64,000 bases of DNA from Collimonas arenae (GTDB lineage Bacteria; Pseudomonadota; Gammaproteobacteria; Burkholderiales; Burkholderiaceae_D), in contig NZ_CP013233.1 in NCBI RefSeq assembly GCF_001584165.1, forward strand, positions 3,356,620-3,420,619, given 5' to 3'. The position numbers were made by a program, and so were the translations under genes. Under the pieces are notes generated by a model. That model was given only the letters and a program-made list of their open reading frames with translations, was not told the DNA's origin and searched no databases. Below, piece by piece: positions 1 to 8,665 of this stretch (its first letter is position 1; each line of letters starts with the position of its first letter).

Positions 1-3000
1 CTGCCCGGCGCCAGTCCAGAAACCATGGCGGCCACCGTGGCCACGCCGCTGGAACGGGCGCTCGGCTCGATTGCCGGCGTCACCGAAATGACCTCCTCCA
101 GTACGCTGAGTTCGACCCGCATTACCATGCAGTTCGATCTCAGCCGCGACATCGACGGCGCCGCGCGCGACGTCCAGGCTGCGCTCAACGCCGCCCGTAA
201 CCTGCTGCCGACCGGCTTGCCCAGCAATCCGAGCTATCGCAAGGTTAATCCAGCCGATGCGCCGATCATCATCCTGGCACTGACCTCGGACAGCATGACG
301 CAAGGCCAGATGTACGATGCTGCCGACACCATCCTGGCGCAAAAACTGTCGCAGGTGAAAGGCGTCGGCCAGGTCAGCGTCGGCGGTAGTTCGCAGCCTG
401 CGGTGCGAGTGGAACTGAATCCGACCGCACTCAATAAATACGGCATCGGCAGCGCCGACGTGCGCACCGCGATCGCCGCCACCAATGCCAACCGTCCCAA
501 GGGCGTGCTGGAAGACGGCGACAAGAACTGGCAGATCTACGCCAACGACCAGGCCAAGACCGCCGCCGAGTACATGCCGCTGATTGTCGCCTACCGCAAT
601 GGCGCGGCCGTGCGGGTCAGCGATGTCGCACAGGTGACCGATTCGGTTGCCAATGTGCGCAACGCGGGCTCGGCCAACGGCAAGCCTTCCGTGCTGGTGA
701 TCCTGAACCGCCAGCCGGGCGCCAACATCATCGAAACCGTCGACGAAGTACGGGCCCTGCTGCCGCAGTTGCGCGCCTCGATCCCGGCCGCCATCAATCT
801 TGATGTCGTGATGGACCGCACGCCGACCATCCGCGCTTCCCTGCGCGAGACCGAACGCACCCTGCTGATGTCGATCGGACTGGTGATCATGGTGGTGTTC
901 CTGTTTCTGCGCAACGGCCGCGCCACGCTGATCCCGGCGGTGGCGGTGCCAGTGTCGCTGATTGGCACTTTCGGCGTCATGTATCTGCTTGGTTACAGCC
1001 TTGATAACCTGTCGCTGATGGCGCTGACGATCGCTACCGGCTTCGTGGTCGATGATGCGATCGTGGTGCTGGAAAATGTTTCGCGTCATATTGAGCAGGG
1101 CAAGAAGCCGTTTGCGGCAGCCATGCTGGGCGCCAAGGAAGTGGGCTTCACGGTGCTGTCGATGAGCATCTCCCTGATCGCCGTCTTCATCCCTATTCTT
1201 CTGATGGGCGGCATTGTCGGCCGGCTGTTTCGCGAGTTTGCGGTCACCCTGTCGGTGGCGATCCTGGTCTCGCTGCTGGTGTCGCTGACTACCACGCCGA
1301 TGATGTGCGCACGCCTGCTGAAACACGAGCCGCACCGCAAGCAGGGCCGTTTCTTCACCGCCACCGAGCGCGCCTTCGATGCCATGCTGCGCGGTTACGA
1401 GCGTTCGCTGGCGTGGGCGCTGCGCTTCTCGCCGCTGATGATTATCATCTTGGTGGCCACCATTTTCCTCAACGTCTATCTGTACACGGTCATCCCCAAA
1501 GGCCTGTTCCCGCAGCAGGATACCGGCCTGGTGATCGGCGGCATCCAGGGCGACCAGTCGATTTCGTTCCAGTCGATGAAGGTCAAGCTTGATCAATTTG
1601 TCAGCATTGTCCGCAGCGATCCGGATGTGCAAAGCGTGATCGCCTTTACCGGCGGCGGCCAGAGCAATCGCGGCAACATGTTCATTACGCTCAAGCCGCT
1701 GACCGTGCGCAAGCTCACCGCCGATCAGGTGATCGCACGCCTGCGCGGCAAGCTCAGCCATGTGCCGGGCGCCAACCTCTTCATGCAGTCGGTGCAGGAT
1801 ATCCGCACTGGCGGCCGTTCCAGCGATGCCCAGTACCAGTACACCCTGCAGTCGGACGATCTCAACGAGCTGCGCACCTGGGAACCGAAAATCCGGGACG
1901 CCTTGAGCGCCTTGCCGCAGCTAGCCGATGTCAATACCGACCAGCAGGACAAAGGATTGCAGACCACCCTGACCATAGACCGCGAAACCGCCATCCGCAG
2001 CGGCGTCACGCCGCAGCTGATCGACGCCACCCTGAACGATCTGTTCGGCCAGCGCCAGGTCTCGACCATTTACAGCGGCATGAACCAGTATCACGTGGTG
2101 ATGGAAGCCGGACCGCAATACTTGCAAAGTCCGCAAATCCTGCACAATACTTATGTCAGCATCCCTGCCAGCACCGCCAATCTGTCGCCCACCACTTCGG
2201 CGCTGGGCACGCCGCCAGCCTTGACCGCGGGTGGCAAGCTGGCGTCCAATTCGTCGCTGGCGCTGACCTTGTCGACTGCGGCCGAACAGCAGATGCCGTT
2301 GGCGGCATTCTCCAGTTTCCAGCCGACCAACACCGCGCTGGCAGTGAATCACCAGAGCCAGTTCATCGCCTCGACCATCTCCTTCAACCTGCCAGCCGGC
2401 GAATCGCTGTCGGACGCCACGCTGGCGATCAACGACGCCATGGCCAGGATCGGCGTGCCGACTTCGGTGCACGGCAGCTTCCAGGGCACCGCCAACGTAT
2501 TCCAATCGTCGTTGAGCAGCCAACCGATGTTGATCCTGACCGCGCTGCTGGCGGTCTACATTGTGCTTGGCGTCCTGTATGAAAGCTACGTCCATCCGAT
2601 CACCATCCTCTCGACCCTGCCTTCGGCTGGCGTCGGCGCCCTGCTGGCGCTACTGGCGACCGGCACCGATTTCAGCCTGATCGCACTGATCGGGGTGATC
2701 CTGCTGATCGGCATCGTCAAGAAGAACGCGATCATGATGATCGACTTCGCCCTGCATGTGGAACGCGAGCAGGGGTTGTCGCCGCGCGATTCGATTTTCG
2801 AAGCTTGCAAGCTGCGCTTCCGGCCGATCATGATGACCACCATGGCCGCCATGCTGGGCGCAGTGCCGCTGGCGCTGGGCGCTGGCGACGGCGCTGAACT
2901 GCGACGGCCGCTGGGTATCGCGATTGTCGGCGGCTTGATCATGAGCCAGCTGCTGACCCTGTACACGACCCCGGTGGTGTATCTGTACATGGATCGCTTC

Positions 3001-3069
3001 CGCTTGTGGAGCAAGGATAAATGGGAGCGCCGCGGCGGTAGAGCAGCGCCGGACGTAGCCGAAGCGTAG
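1..3069 (+). CDS. RND efflux pump inner-membrane permease, MdtC/MuxC type (5' truncated by window edge)
   Basis: This is a proton-driven inner-membrane pump subunit of the heavy RND (HAE1) family. The reading frame is open from base 1 and begins at the conserved LPGASPETM stretch, so about 50 N-terminal residues, including the first membrane helix, lie outside the window. The remaining 1022 residues show the RND layout: a porter domain, a helix bundle with the proton-relay segment ([14 protein letters not shown], near 1039-1080), a second porter/docking half, and a final helix bundle ending about 20 residues before the stop. The phrases AVNHQSQF and [15 protein letters not shown] are typical of MdtC/MuxC rather than AcrB. 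An extra Ala/Ser/Thr-rich segment of roughly 40 residues sits in the second porter half (about bases 2160-2290). The next gene encodes the matching outer-membrane factor; adaptor and partner pump genes presumably lie upstream. The substrate cannot be told. Confidence 0.93.
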   Translation: MPGASPETMAATVATPLERALGSIAGVTEMTSSSTLSSTRITMQFDLSRDIDGAARDVQAALNAARNLLPTGLPSNPSYRKVNPADAPIIILALTSDSMTQGQMYDAADTILAQKLSQVKGVGQVSVGGSSQPAVRVELNPTALNKYGIGSADVRTAIAATNANRPKGVLEDGDKNWQIYANDQAKTAAEYMPLIVAYRNGAAVRVSDVAQVTDSVANVRNAGSANGKPSVLVILNRQPGANIIETVDEVRALLPQLRASIPAAINLDVVMDRTPTIRASLRETERTLLMSIGLVIMVVFLFLRNGRATLIPAVAVPVSLIGTFGVMYLLGYSLDNLSLMALTIATGFVVDDAIVVLENVSRHIEQGKKPFAAAMLGAKEVGFTVLSMSISLIAVFIPILLMGGIVGRLFREFAVTLSVAILVSLLVSLTTTPMMCARLLKHEPHRKQGRFFTATERAFDAMLRGYERSLAWALRFSPLMIIILVATIFLNVYLYTVIPKGLFPQQDTGLVIGGIQGDQSISFQSMKVKLDQFVSIVRSDPDVQSVIAFTGGGQSNRGNMFITLKPLTVRKLTADQVIARLRGKLSHVPGANLFMQSVQDIRTGGRSSDAQYQYTLQSDDLNELRTWEPKIRDALSALPQLADVNTDQQDKGLQTTLTIDRETAIRSGVTPQLIDATLNDLFGQRQVSTIYSGMNQYHVVMEAGPQYLQSPQILHNTYVSIPASTANLSPTTSALGTPPALTAGGKLASNSSLALTLSTAAEQQMPLAAFSSFQPTNTALAVNHQSQFIASTISFNLPAGESLSDATLAINDAMARIGVPTSVHGSFQGTANVFQSSLSSQPMLILTALLAVYIVLGVLYESYVHPITILSTLPSAGVGALLALLATGTDFSLIALIGVILLIGIVKKNAIMMIDFALHVEREQGLSPRDSIFEACKLRFRPIMMTTMAAMLGAVPLALGAGDGAELRRPLGIAIVGGLIMSQLLTLYTTPVVYLYMDRFRLWSKDKWERRGGRAAPDVAEA

Positions 3070-3125
3070 CAACCCGACAAATCAGGAAGCATGGTCGGCG
3101 AACAACGATAATCAACGGATCAAAC

Positions 3126-4607
3126 ATGAAACACATGCATATACCTACGCACAAAAACCTGATGGCGCTGGCGATCGCGGCAATCTTGTTAAGCGCCTGT
3201 GCCGTCGGCCCTGACTACGTGCGCCCGGTGGCCGATGCGCCGGCCGCCTTCAAGGAAAACAAGGACTGGAAAGTGGCTACGCCGCAAGATCAGCCGTTGC
3301 AGGAAAAATGGTGGGAAATCTACCAGGATCCACAATTGAACGCGCTGGTCGAGCAAGTGAATATCTCCAACCAGAACCTGGCGCAGGCTGAGGCGCAATT
3401 CCGCCAGGCCCGGGCGTTGGTGCAATCGGCAAGGGCATCGTATTTCCCGACGATAGGAGCGAATAGCGGGGTGACGCGCTCGGGCTCGGCCGCGAATTCC
3501 AGTAATGGCGGTCGAGTTGCCAACGCCTATTCGCTCGGCCTGAGCAGCAGCTGGGAACCTGACCTGTGGGGTCGCATCAGCCGCACGGTGGAGGCCAATC
3601 GTGCCTCGGCGCAAGCCAGTGCTGCCGATCTGCAGGTAGCCAAACTCAGCGCCCAGTCCACCTTGGCGCAGGACTACCTGCAGTTGCGCGTGGTAGATAT
3701 GCAGCAAAATTTGCTCAATGAGACCGTAGCCGCCTACCAGAAATCGCTGCAGCTGACGCAGAATCAATACGCTGTCGGCGTCGCAGCGCAATCCGATGTA
3801 ATTCAAGCACAAACCCAGCTCAAATCGGCACAGGCGCAGGCCGTGGACAACGGCGTACTGCGTTCCCAGCTGGAACACGCGATTGCGCTCCTCACCGGAC
3901 AAGCCGCTTCCAGTTTTTCGATAACGCCAGCACCGCTGGTTGCAGTGCTGCCGACTATTCCAGTCGGCGTACCGTCGGCATTGCTGGAACGCCGCCCGGA
4001 CGTCATTGCCGCCGAACGCCTGGCTGCGGCAGCCAATGCCCAGATCGGCGTGGCCAAGGCCGCCTACTTCCCGAACCTGACGTTGTCGGCTTCCGGCGGT
4101 TTTCAAAGCAGCAGCTTTGGCGACTGGCTGACAGTGCCCAATCGCATCTGGTCGCTTGGACCAGCACTGGCCGCAACATTGTTTGACGGTGGCGCCCGTC
4201 GCGCCCAAAGCGATCAGGCAATTGCCGCGTATGACGCCAGCGTTGCCGTGTACAAGCAAGCCGTGCTGACCAGCTTCCAGGAAGTCGAAGACAATCTGGC
4301 GGCATTGCGGATTCTGGAACAGGAAGCTTCAGTGCAGAATGAAACTGTCGCATTTGCGCACCGCGCAGTGGAACTCATCCTCAATCAATACAAGGCTGGT
4401 ACGGTCAATTACTCCAGCGTGGTGACTGCCCAGGCGACCGCATTCAATGCCGACCTGGCTGCGCTGAATATCCGGAACCGGCGCTTTGCAGCCAGTGTGT
4501 CGCTGATTAAAGCGCTGGGTGGCGGCTGGAGCCAGGCGGAACTGCCTGACAATGCCATGCTGAACGATCGTGGTCAGGACGGCGCGGTCAAGCCAGTCCA
4601 GAAATAA
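3126..4607 (+). CDS. Outer-membrane efflux lipoprotein, NodT/OprM family
   Basis: This is a TolC-like outer-membrane channel that completes the tripartite RND pump encoded just upstream, 56 bases away on the same strand and probably in one operon. The 493-residue protein starts with a lipoprotein signal peptide with lipobox LLSAC, so the mature N-terminus is Cys near residue 25. Two repeated OEP domains follow, recognisable from heptad-rich Ala/Gln helices (for example QAEAQFRQARALVQSARA) and the family phrase ERRPDVIAAERLAAAANAQIG in the second half. Length and order match NodT-family factors such as OprM and MdtP. The start ATG lies directly before MKHMHIP; no strong Shine-Dalgarno is visible. 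Confidence 0.93.
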   Translation: MKHMHIPTHKNLMALAIAAILLSACAVGPDYVRPVADAPAAFKENKDWKVATPQDQPLQEKWWEIYQDPQLNALVEQVNISNQNLAQAEAQFRQARALVQSARASYFPTIGANSGVTRSGSAANSSNGGRVANAYSLGLSSSWEPDLWGRISRTVEANRASAQASAADLQVAKLSAQSTLAQDYLQLRVVDMQQNLLNETVAAYQKSLQLTQNQYAVGVAAQSDVIQAQTQLKSAQAQAVDNGVLRSQLEHAIALLTGQAASSFSITPAPLVAVLPTIPVGVPSALLERRPDVIAAERLAAAANAQIGVAKAAYFPNLTLSASGGFQSSSFGDWLTVPNRIWSLGPALAATLFDGGARRAQSDQAIAAYDASVAVYKQAVLTSFQEVEDNLAALRILEQEASVQNETVAFAHRAVELILNQYKAGTVNYSSVVTAQATAFNADLAALNIRNRRFAASVSLIKALGGGWSQAELPDNAMLNDRGQDGAVKPVQK

Positions 4608-4664
4608 AGATATCGCCTGCAGCAACGCTGCATTCACCAAAGTCGTTCGAGGGGAGGAAAAAAA

Positions 4665-5096
4665 ATGAATTTCGGCTCAAGCTGGCAACTGTTTGCACTC
4701 GGTTCTGCATTTTTTGCCGGCCTGACGGCAATCTTCGGCAAATTCGGCGTAACCGGCATGAATTCGAATTTCGCCACGTTCATCCGCACTATCGTCATCC
4801 TGTTCGTGATCGCCGCCATCGTCACCTTGCGTGGCGAATGGCAAAAGCCGGCACAGGTGGGCGCCAGCAACTGGCTGTTCCTGGTGCTGTCGGCAATCGC
4901 TACCGGCTTATCGTGGCTATGTTATTACCATGCACTGCAAATCGGCCCGATATCGAAGGTGGCGCCAATCGACAAGCTGAGCGTAGCCTTTGCCATCGTA
5001 CTGGGACTGCTGTTTGCCGGCGAACAGTTGACCTGGCCGGTGGCGATCGGCGGTTCGCTGATCGTAGCCGGGTCGGTGGTGATCATTGCTTTTTAA
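4665..5096 (+). CDS. Small EamA/DMT-family membrane transporter
   Basis: A 143-residue inner-membrane protein made almost entirely of about five hydrophobic helices separated by short loops. It corresponds to a single EamA domain (half the size of the usual ten-helix drug/metabolite transporters), with the typical phrases FGKFGVTGMNS near the first loop and ISKVAPIDKLSVAFAI before the last helices. Proteins of this size are thought to work as dimers. The start is well supported by a GGGGAGG Shine-Dalgarno seven to eight bases before the ATG. It follows the efflux genes on the same strand after 57 bases, so cotranscription is possible. The substrate is unknown. Confidence 0.85.
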   Translation: MNFGSSWQLFALGSAFFAGLTAIFGKFGVTGMNSNFATFIRTIVILFVIAAIVTLRGEWQKPAQVGASNWLFLVLSAIATGLSWLCYYHALQIGPISKVAPIDKLSVAFAIVLGLLFAGEQLTWPVAIGGSLIVAGSVVIIAF

Positions 5097-5103
5097 ACGA
5101 TAC

Positions 5104-7002
5104 TTACGCTATCCGCAATAGCGTTGCAGGCATGGTTCCACGTAAAGCATTACACACCATGATCTGCTCCGCGGCGAGCAAATCCTCCAGGCCCAAGCTG
5201 CGTTCGACAGCATTCCAAGCCGGATCATTCAGGACTATGCTGCGCATTACTCCCGGCAGTAATCCAGACCGCAACGGCGGCGTATACCAGTGTCCGTCCA
5301 GCTTGACGAAGACACTGCTGCGACCACCTTCGGTAAGCTCACCTTCGCGATTGAAAAACAGCATATCGAACGCGCCCAGTTGTGCCGCGTCTTGCCACGC
5401 TTGATCGTAGCACTGGCGCAAGGTGGTTTTATGCCGCAGGAATAAATCGTCGGAATGCGTCAATGTTTGTGCGATCAACAATTTGACTGGCATCTCAAGT
5501 GTTCCCAGGTCCGCGCTCTCCAAACTGCAATTGCCACCTGCTGAAAGGGTCAGACGCAAACGTTGGGGAACCGCATCGGACAAGCTGGCGCAATGCGCCT
5601 GCACTGCTGCACGCAATATTGACTCGTTGAACGGAAACCCAAAATACACGGCAGATGCCTGCAGCCGCTGCAAATGCAAATCCAGATGCCGGCAACCATC
5701 GGCACGGGTAGCGTACATGGTTTCAAATAACGAAAAATCGCCACGCAAGCCTGTCAGGAATTTTGCTTTCAATGCGCATTCGGCATATTCGTCGGCGGCC
5801 ACGCTATCGTGCACGATGCCGGCACCGACGCCCATCTCACCGCGGCGGATGCTCGCCCCGAACGGACCGTCCGGGCTTGGTGCTTGTAGCATCAGAGTAC
5901 GGATCGGCACCGACAGGCAAAAATCGCCAAACCGGCGGCCATCGGTGGCCGCATCGAACCAGCCGATCGCGCCGGTGTACAAGCCGCGTGGTTCCGGTTC
6001 CAGTTCATCAATGATCTGCATGGTGCGAAGCTTCGGCGCACCTGTAATCGAACCGCAGGGATACAGTGCTTGCACCAGGCCGGCCAGGCTGATATCGTCG
6101 CGCACCCTGGCTTGCACCGTGGAAGTCATTTGCAGCACGGTATTGAAGCGGGTGACTTCAAACAGTTTCGGCACCTGGACCGAACCCGGGACCGCAATAC
6201 GCCCCAGGTCGTTGCGCAGCAAATCCACGATCATCAAGTTTTCCGCCCGGTTCTTGGGATCGGCTGCCAGCGCCAGTGCACTCTGCCGATCTTGATCGGG
6301 ATCGCCGCTGGCCGCTGCAGTACCTTTCATCGGCCGAGCGGTCAGCCCCCCCCCAGCGTGGCGCACGAACAGCTCTGGCGACAGCGACAGCACCGTGGCG
6401 CCGCTCGGCAAGCCGATCAACGCCCCATACGGCACCGGTTGGCGCAGCCGCAATTGCCGATACAACGCTACTGGATCGCCATACATATCGAAACGCAAGC
6501 GATAGGTGTAGTTGACCTGATAAGTATCGCCCGCCTCGATGTAGGCGTGAATTTTTGCGATTGCTGCGGCAAACTGATCTGCGTTGACATTCGACTGCAA
6601 ATTGGCAATGCCTGCGTCGCCACCGCCGCGCTGCGCCGCTTGACGCTGTTCCAGCCAGGACTCCACCTGATCGTCGCCCAATTGGCTGCAATCGGCAAAC
6701 AGCAGGATTTGCGCCAACGCTTGCGTCGGCCGCTGCCGCCCCGTCCGCTCCGGCAGGACATGCTGCAGTCCAATTCCCAATTCATAGGTAAACAGCGTCA
6801 CCGCATGCAGGCCGTTCTGCACGGCCTGTTGCATTTGTGCCAGCAACTGCGGCAACTCCTCAGCCCGGAAACATTGCAGACATTCGACCAACCCTGTGTA
6901 AAGGCGCGACGCGCCGGCCCGGCCAGACTCGGCACTACGGTCATCCAGCAATGCGAAGCAGGAGGCAAATTCGGCACGTGGGCAATCAAACGTTGTATTC
7001 AT
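5104..7002 (-). CDS. pabB: Aminodeoxychorismate synthase component I fused to 4-amino-4-deoxychorismate lyase (PabB-PabC)
   Basis: This is a bifunctional folate-pathway enzyme that makes 4-aminobenzoate from chorismate. The N-terminal two thirds is a chorismate-binding domain with family motifs YQVNYTYRLRF, the LTARPMKGTAAA segment, IVDLLRNDLGRI and GSITGAPK. The C-terminal third, from about GDFSLFETMYA onward, is a class-IV aminotransferase-like PabC domain ending in LRGTMPATLLRIA. The total is 632 residues from the ATG at 7002, which lies close to the conserved FALLDDR segment. A longer reading from the ATG at 7071 adds 23 basic residues with no family resemblance but has a better AGGT ribosome site, so the start is not settled. 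The glutaminase partner PabA is not in the window. A run of nine G codes for three glycines in the chorismate-binding domain. Confidence 0.92.
   Translation of the reverse strand: MNTTFDCPRAEFASCFALLDDRSAESGRAGASRLYTGLVECLQCFRAEELPQLLAQMQQAVQNGLHAVTLFTYELGIGLQHVLPERTGRQRPTQALAQILLFADCSQLGDDQVESWLEQRQAAQRGGGDAGIANLQSNVNADQFAAAIAKIHAYIEAGDTYQVNYTYRLRFDMYGDPVALYRQLRLRQPVPYGALIGLPSGATVLSLSPELFVRHAGGGLTARPMKGTAAASGDPDQDRQSALALAADPKNRAENLMIVDLLRNDLGRIAVPGSVQVPKLFEVTRFNTVLQMTSTVQARVRDDISLAGLVQALYPCGSITGAPKLRTMQIIDELEPEPRGLYTGAIGWFDAATDGRRFGDFCLSVPIRTLMLQAPSPDGPFGASIRRGEMGVGAGIVHDSVAADEYAECALKAKFLTGLRGDFSLFETMYATRADGCRHLDLHLQRLQASAVYFGFPFNESILRAAVQAHCASLSDAVPQRLRLTLSAGGNCSLESADLGTLEMPVKLLIAQTLTHSDDLFLRHKTTLRQCYDQAWQDAAQLGAFDMLFFNREGELTEGGRSSVFVKLDGHWYTPPLRSGLLPGVMRSIVLNDPAWNAVERSLGLEDLLAAEQIMVCNALRGTMPATLLRIA
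6346..6354. repeat. Nine-base mononucleotide C(+)/G(-) tract inside pabB
   Basis: Nine consecutive C on the plus strand read as GGG GGG GGG in the pabB frame (residues HAGGGLTARP). The frame is intact on both sides. It is the longest homopolymer noticed while reading the coding sequence and is a potential slippage site. Confidence 0.9.
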
Positions 7003-7174
7003 GATTTTTTGCAAACAAACAGCATGCCGCCGACGCAACAACAAGGAACGCCAGCGACCAAAGCCTGCCATGCTACCTGATCGGCCAAAGATTAGGGCCT
7101 ATTGACCTTCAATTGGGAGATGCGTTCCAGCCAAAACGCTATAATTATGCACTTTGCCAGCACAGCCGCTTACG

Positions 7175-8629
7175 ATGGCGCCAAGGTCTGTCAAGGCATC
7201 ATCATCGGCAGTCCGGCCCGGCTCTATCTACCGATCCCACATGGCCATATCCCGCGTTTTCCTCACACCACTGATTGTGGCCTGCGCCCTGTTCATGGAA
7301 AACATGGACTCCACGGTCATCGCAACCTCGCTGCCAATGATGGCGCACGACATGGGTGAAAGCCCGATCGCGCTGAAACTGGCCATGACCTCCTACCTGG
7401 TCAGCCTGGCGGTATTCATCCCCATCAGCGGCTGGATGGCTGACCGCTTCGGCGCCCGCACCGTGTTCCGTAGCGCCATCGGCGTGTTCATGCTTGGTTC
7501 GATCCTGTGCGGCATCTCTAATACGCTTGCCGAATTCGTCGCCGCCCGTTTCCTGCAAGGGGTCGGCGGCGCCATGATGGTGCCGGTCGGACGGCTGGTG
7601 ATCTTGCGCACCACCTCCAAGGCCGAGCTGGTGCGCGCGCTGAGCTACCTGACCATCCCGGCGCTGCTGGGGCCAGTCATCGGACCGCCGTTGGGCGGCT
7701 TCATCACCACCTATTTCCACTGGCGCTGGATTTTCTTCATCAATGTACCGATCAGCATTCTCGGCATTTATCTGGCCACCCGTTTCATCGAAAACCTGCG
7801 CAGTGACGACACCGTGCCGCTCGACTGGATCGGCTTCCTGCTGTCGGCGATCGGCTGCTCGTCTCTCATGTTCGGCCTGGCCAGCGCCGGGCGACACTTG
7901 GTGGCTGGCGATGTCTCGATGATCTGTGTGATTGTCGGTACGATCAGCTTGCTGGCATATGTCTGGCATGCCTTCCACACACCGCATCCGCTGATCAATT
8001 TACGCCTGCTGCAAATTCCTACCCTGCGCATGAACGTGTTCGGCGGCTCGTTGTTCCGGATTGGCGTCGGCGCGCTGCCATTCCTGCTGCCACTGTTATT
8101 CCAGCTAGGTTTCGGCCTGACGCCGTTCCAGTCAGGTTTGCTGACTTGCGCTTCCGCCGCAGGGGCGATTTTTGTAAAGACCATGACGACCGTGGTGTTG
8201 AAGCGCTTCGGGTTCCGCAATGTGCTGATCTACAACACCGTGCTGGGCACCTTATCAATGGCGGCGTTTGGCGCACTGCAAGTGGATACGCCGCATCTGA
8301 TCGTGATCCTGATGCTGCTGCTCGGCGGCTGCGTGCGTTCCATGCAATTCACCAGCCTGAACGCGATTGCCTATGCCGAGATCGATCAGCGTCAGATGAG
8401 CCAGGCTACCAGCTTGACCAGTGTGGCACAGCAGTTGGCGATCGGCCTGGGCGTGACTGTTGGCGGCTTTGCGCTGCAAGTATCGAATCAGGTACAAGGC
8501 CACGCAACGATCGTCAGCGCCGACTTCTGGCCGGCATTTTTGCTGATCGGCTTGATCGCCTTGGCTTCCCTGCCGTTTGCGTTGAAGCTGCAACCGGACG
8601 CGGGAGCGGAGCTGTCCGGACGCAGATAG
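7175..8629 (+). CDS. MFS multidrug-type exporter, EmrB/QacA (DHA2) family
   Basis: A major-facilitator inner-membrane exporter of about 460-484 residues with many hydrophobic helices, probably 14. Helix 1 carries FLTPLIVACALFMENMDSTV, the loop after helix 2 the MFS signature GWMADRFGARTVF, and helix 5 the antiporter motif segment IPALLGPVIGPPLGGF, which together point to the DHA2 drug:H+ group. The start is uncertain: ATG at 7175 or ATG at 7241 (MAISRVFL) are both possible and neither has a clear ribosome site. It is divergent from pabB and convergent with tamB, so it is probably transcribed alone. The substrate is unknown. Confidence 0.88.
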   Translation: MAPRSVKASSSAVRPGSIYRSHMAISRVFLTPLIVACALFMENMDSTVIATSLPMMAHDMGESPIALKLAMTSYLVSLAVFIPISGWMADRFGARTVFRSAIGVFMLGSILCGISNTLAEFVAARFLQGVGGAMMVPVGRLVILRTTSKAELVRALSYLTIPALLGPVIGPPLGGFITTYFHWRWIFFINVPISILGIYLATRFIENLRSDDTVPLDWIGFLLSAIGCSSLMFGLASAGRHLVAGDVSMICVIVGTISLLAYVWHAFHTPHPLINLRLLQIPTLRMNVFGGSLFRIGVGALPFLLPLLFQLGFGLTPFQSGLLTCASAAGAIFVKTMTTVVLKRFGFRNVLIYNTVLGTLSMAAFGALQVDTPHLIVILMLLLGGCVRSMQFTSLNAIAYAEIDQRQMSQATSLTSVAQQLAIGLGVTVGGFALQVSNQVQGHATIVSADFWPAFLLIGLIALASLPFALKLQPDAGAELSGRR

Positions 8630-8665
8630 TCGTTCAAAGACGAAGTGCCTGCGGTTGTGTAGCTG

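Noticed and set aside
3189..4259. 356-residue minus-strand open frame opposite the outer-membrane factor
   Set aside because: Shadow frame with low-complexity Arg/Gln-rich translation and no recognised motif, while the plus-strand gene is a clear family member.
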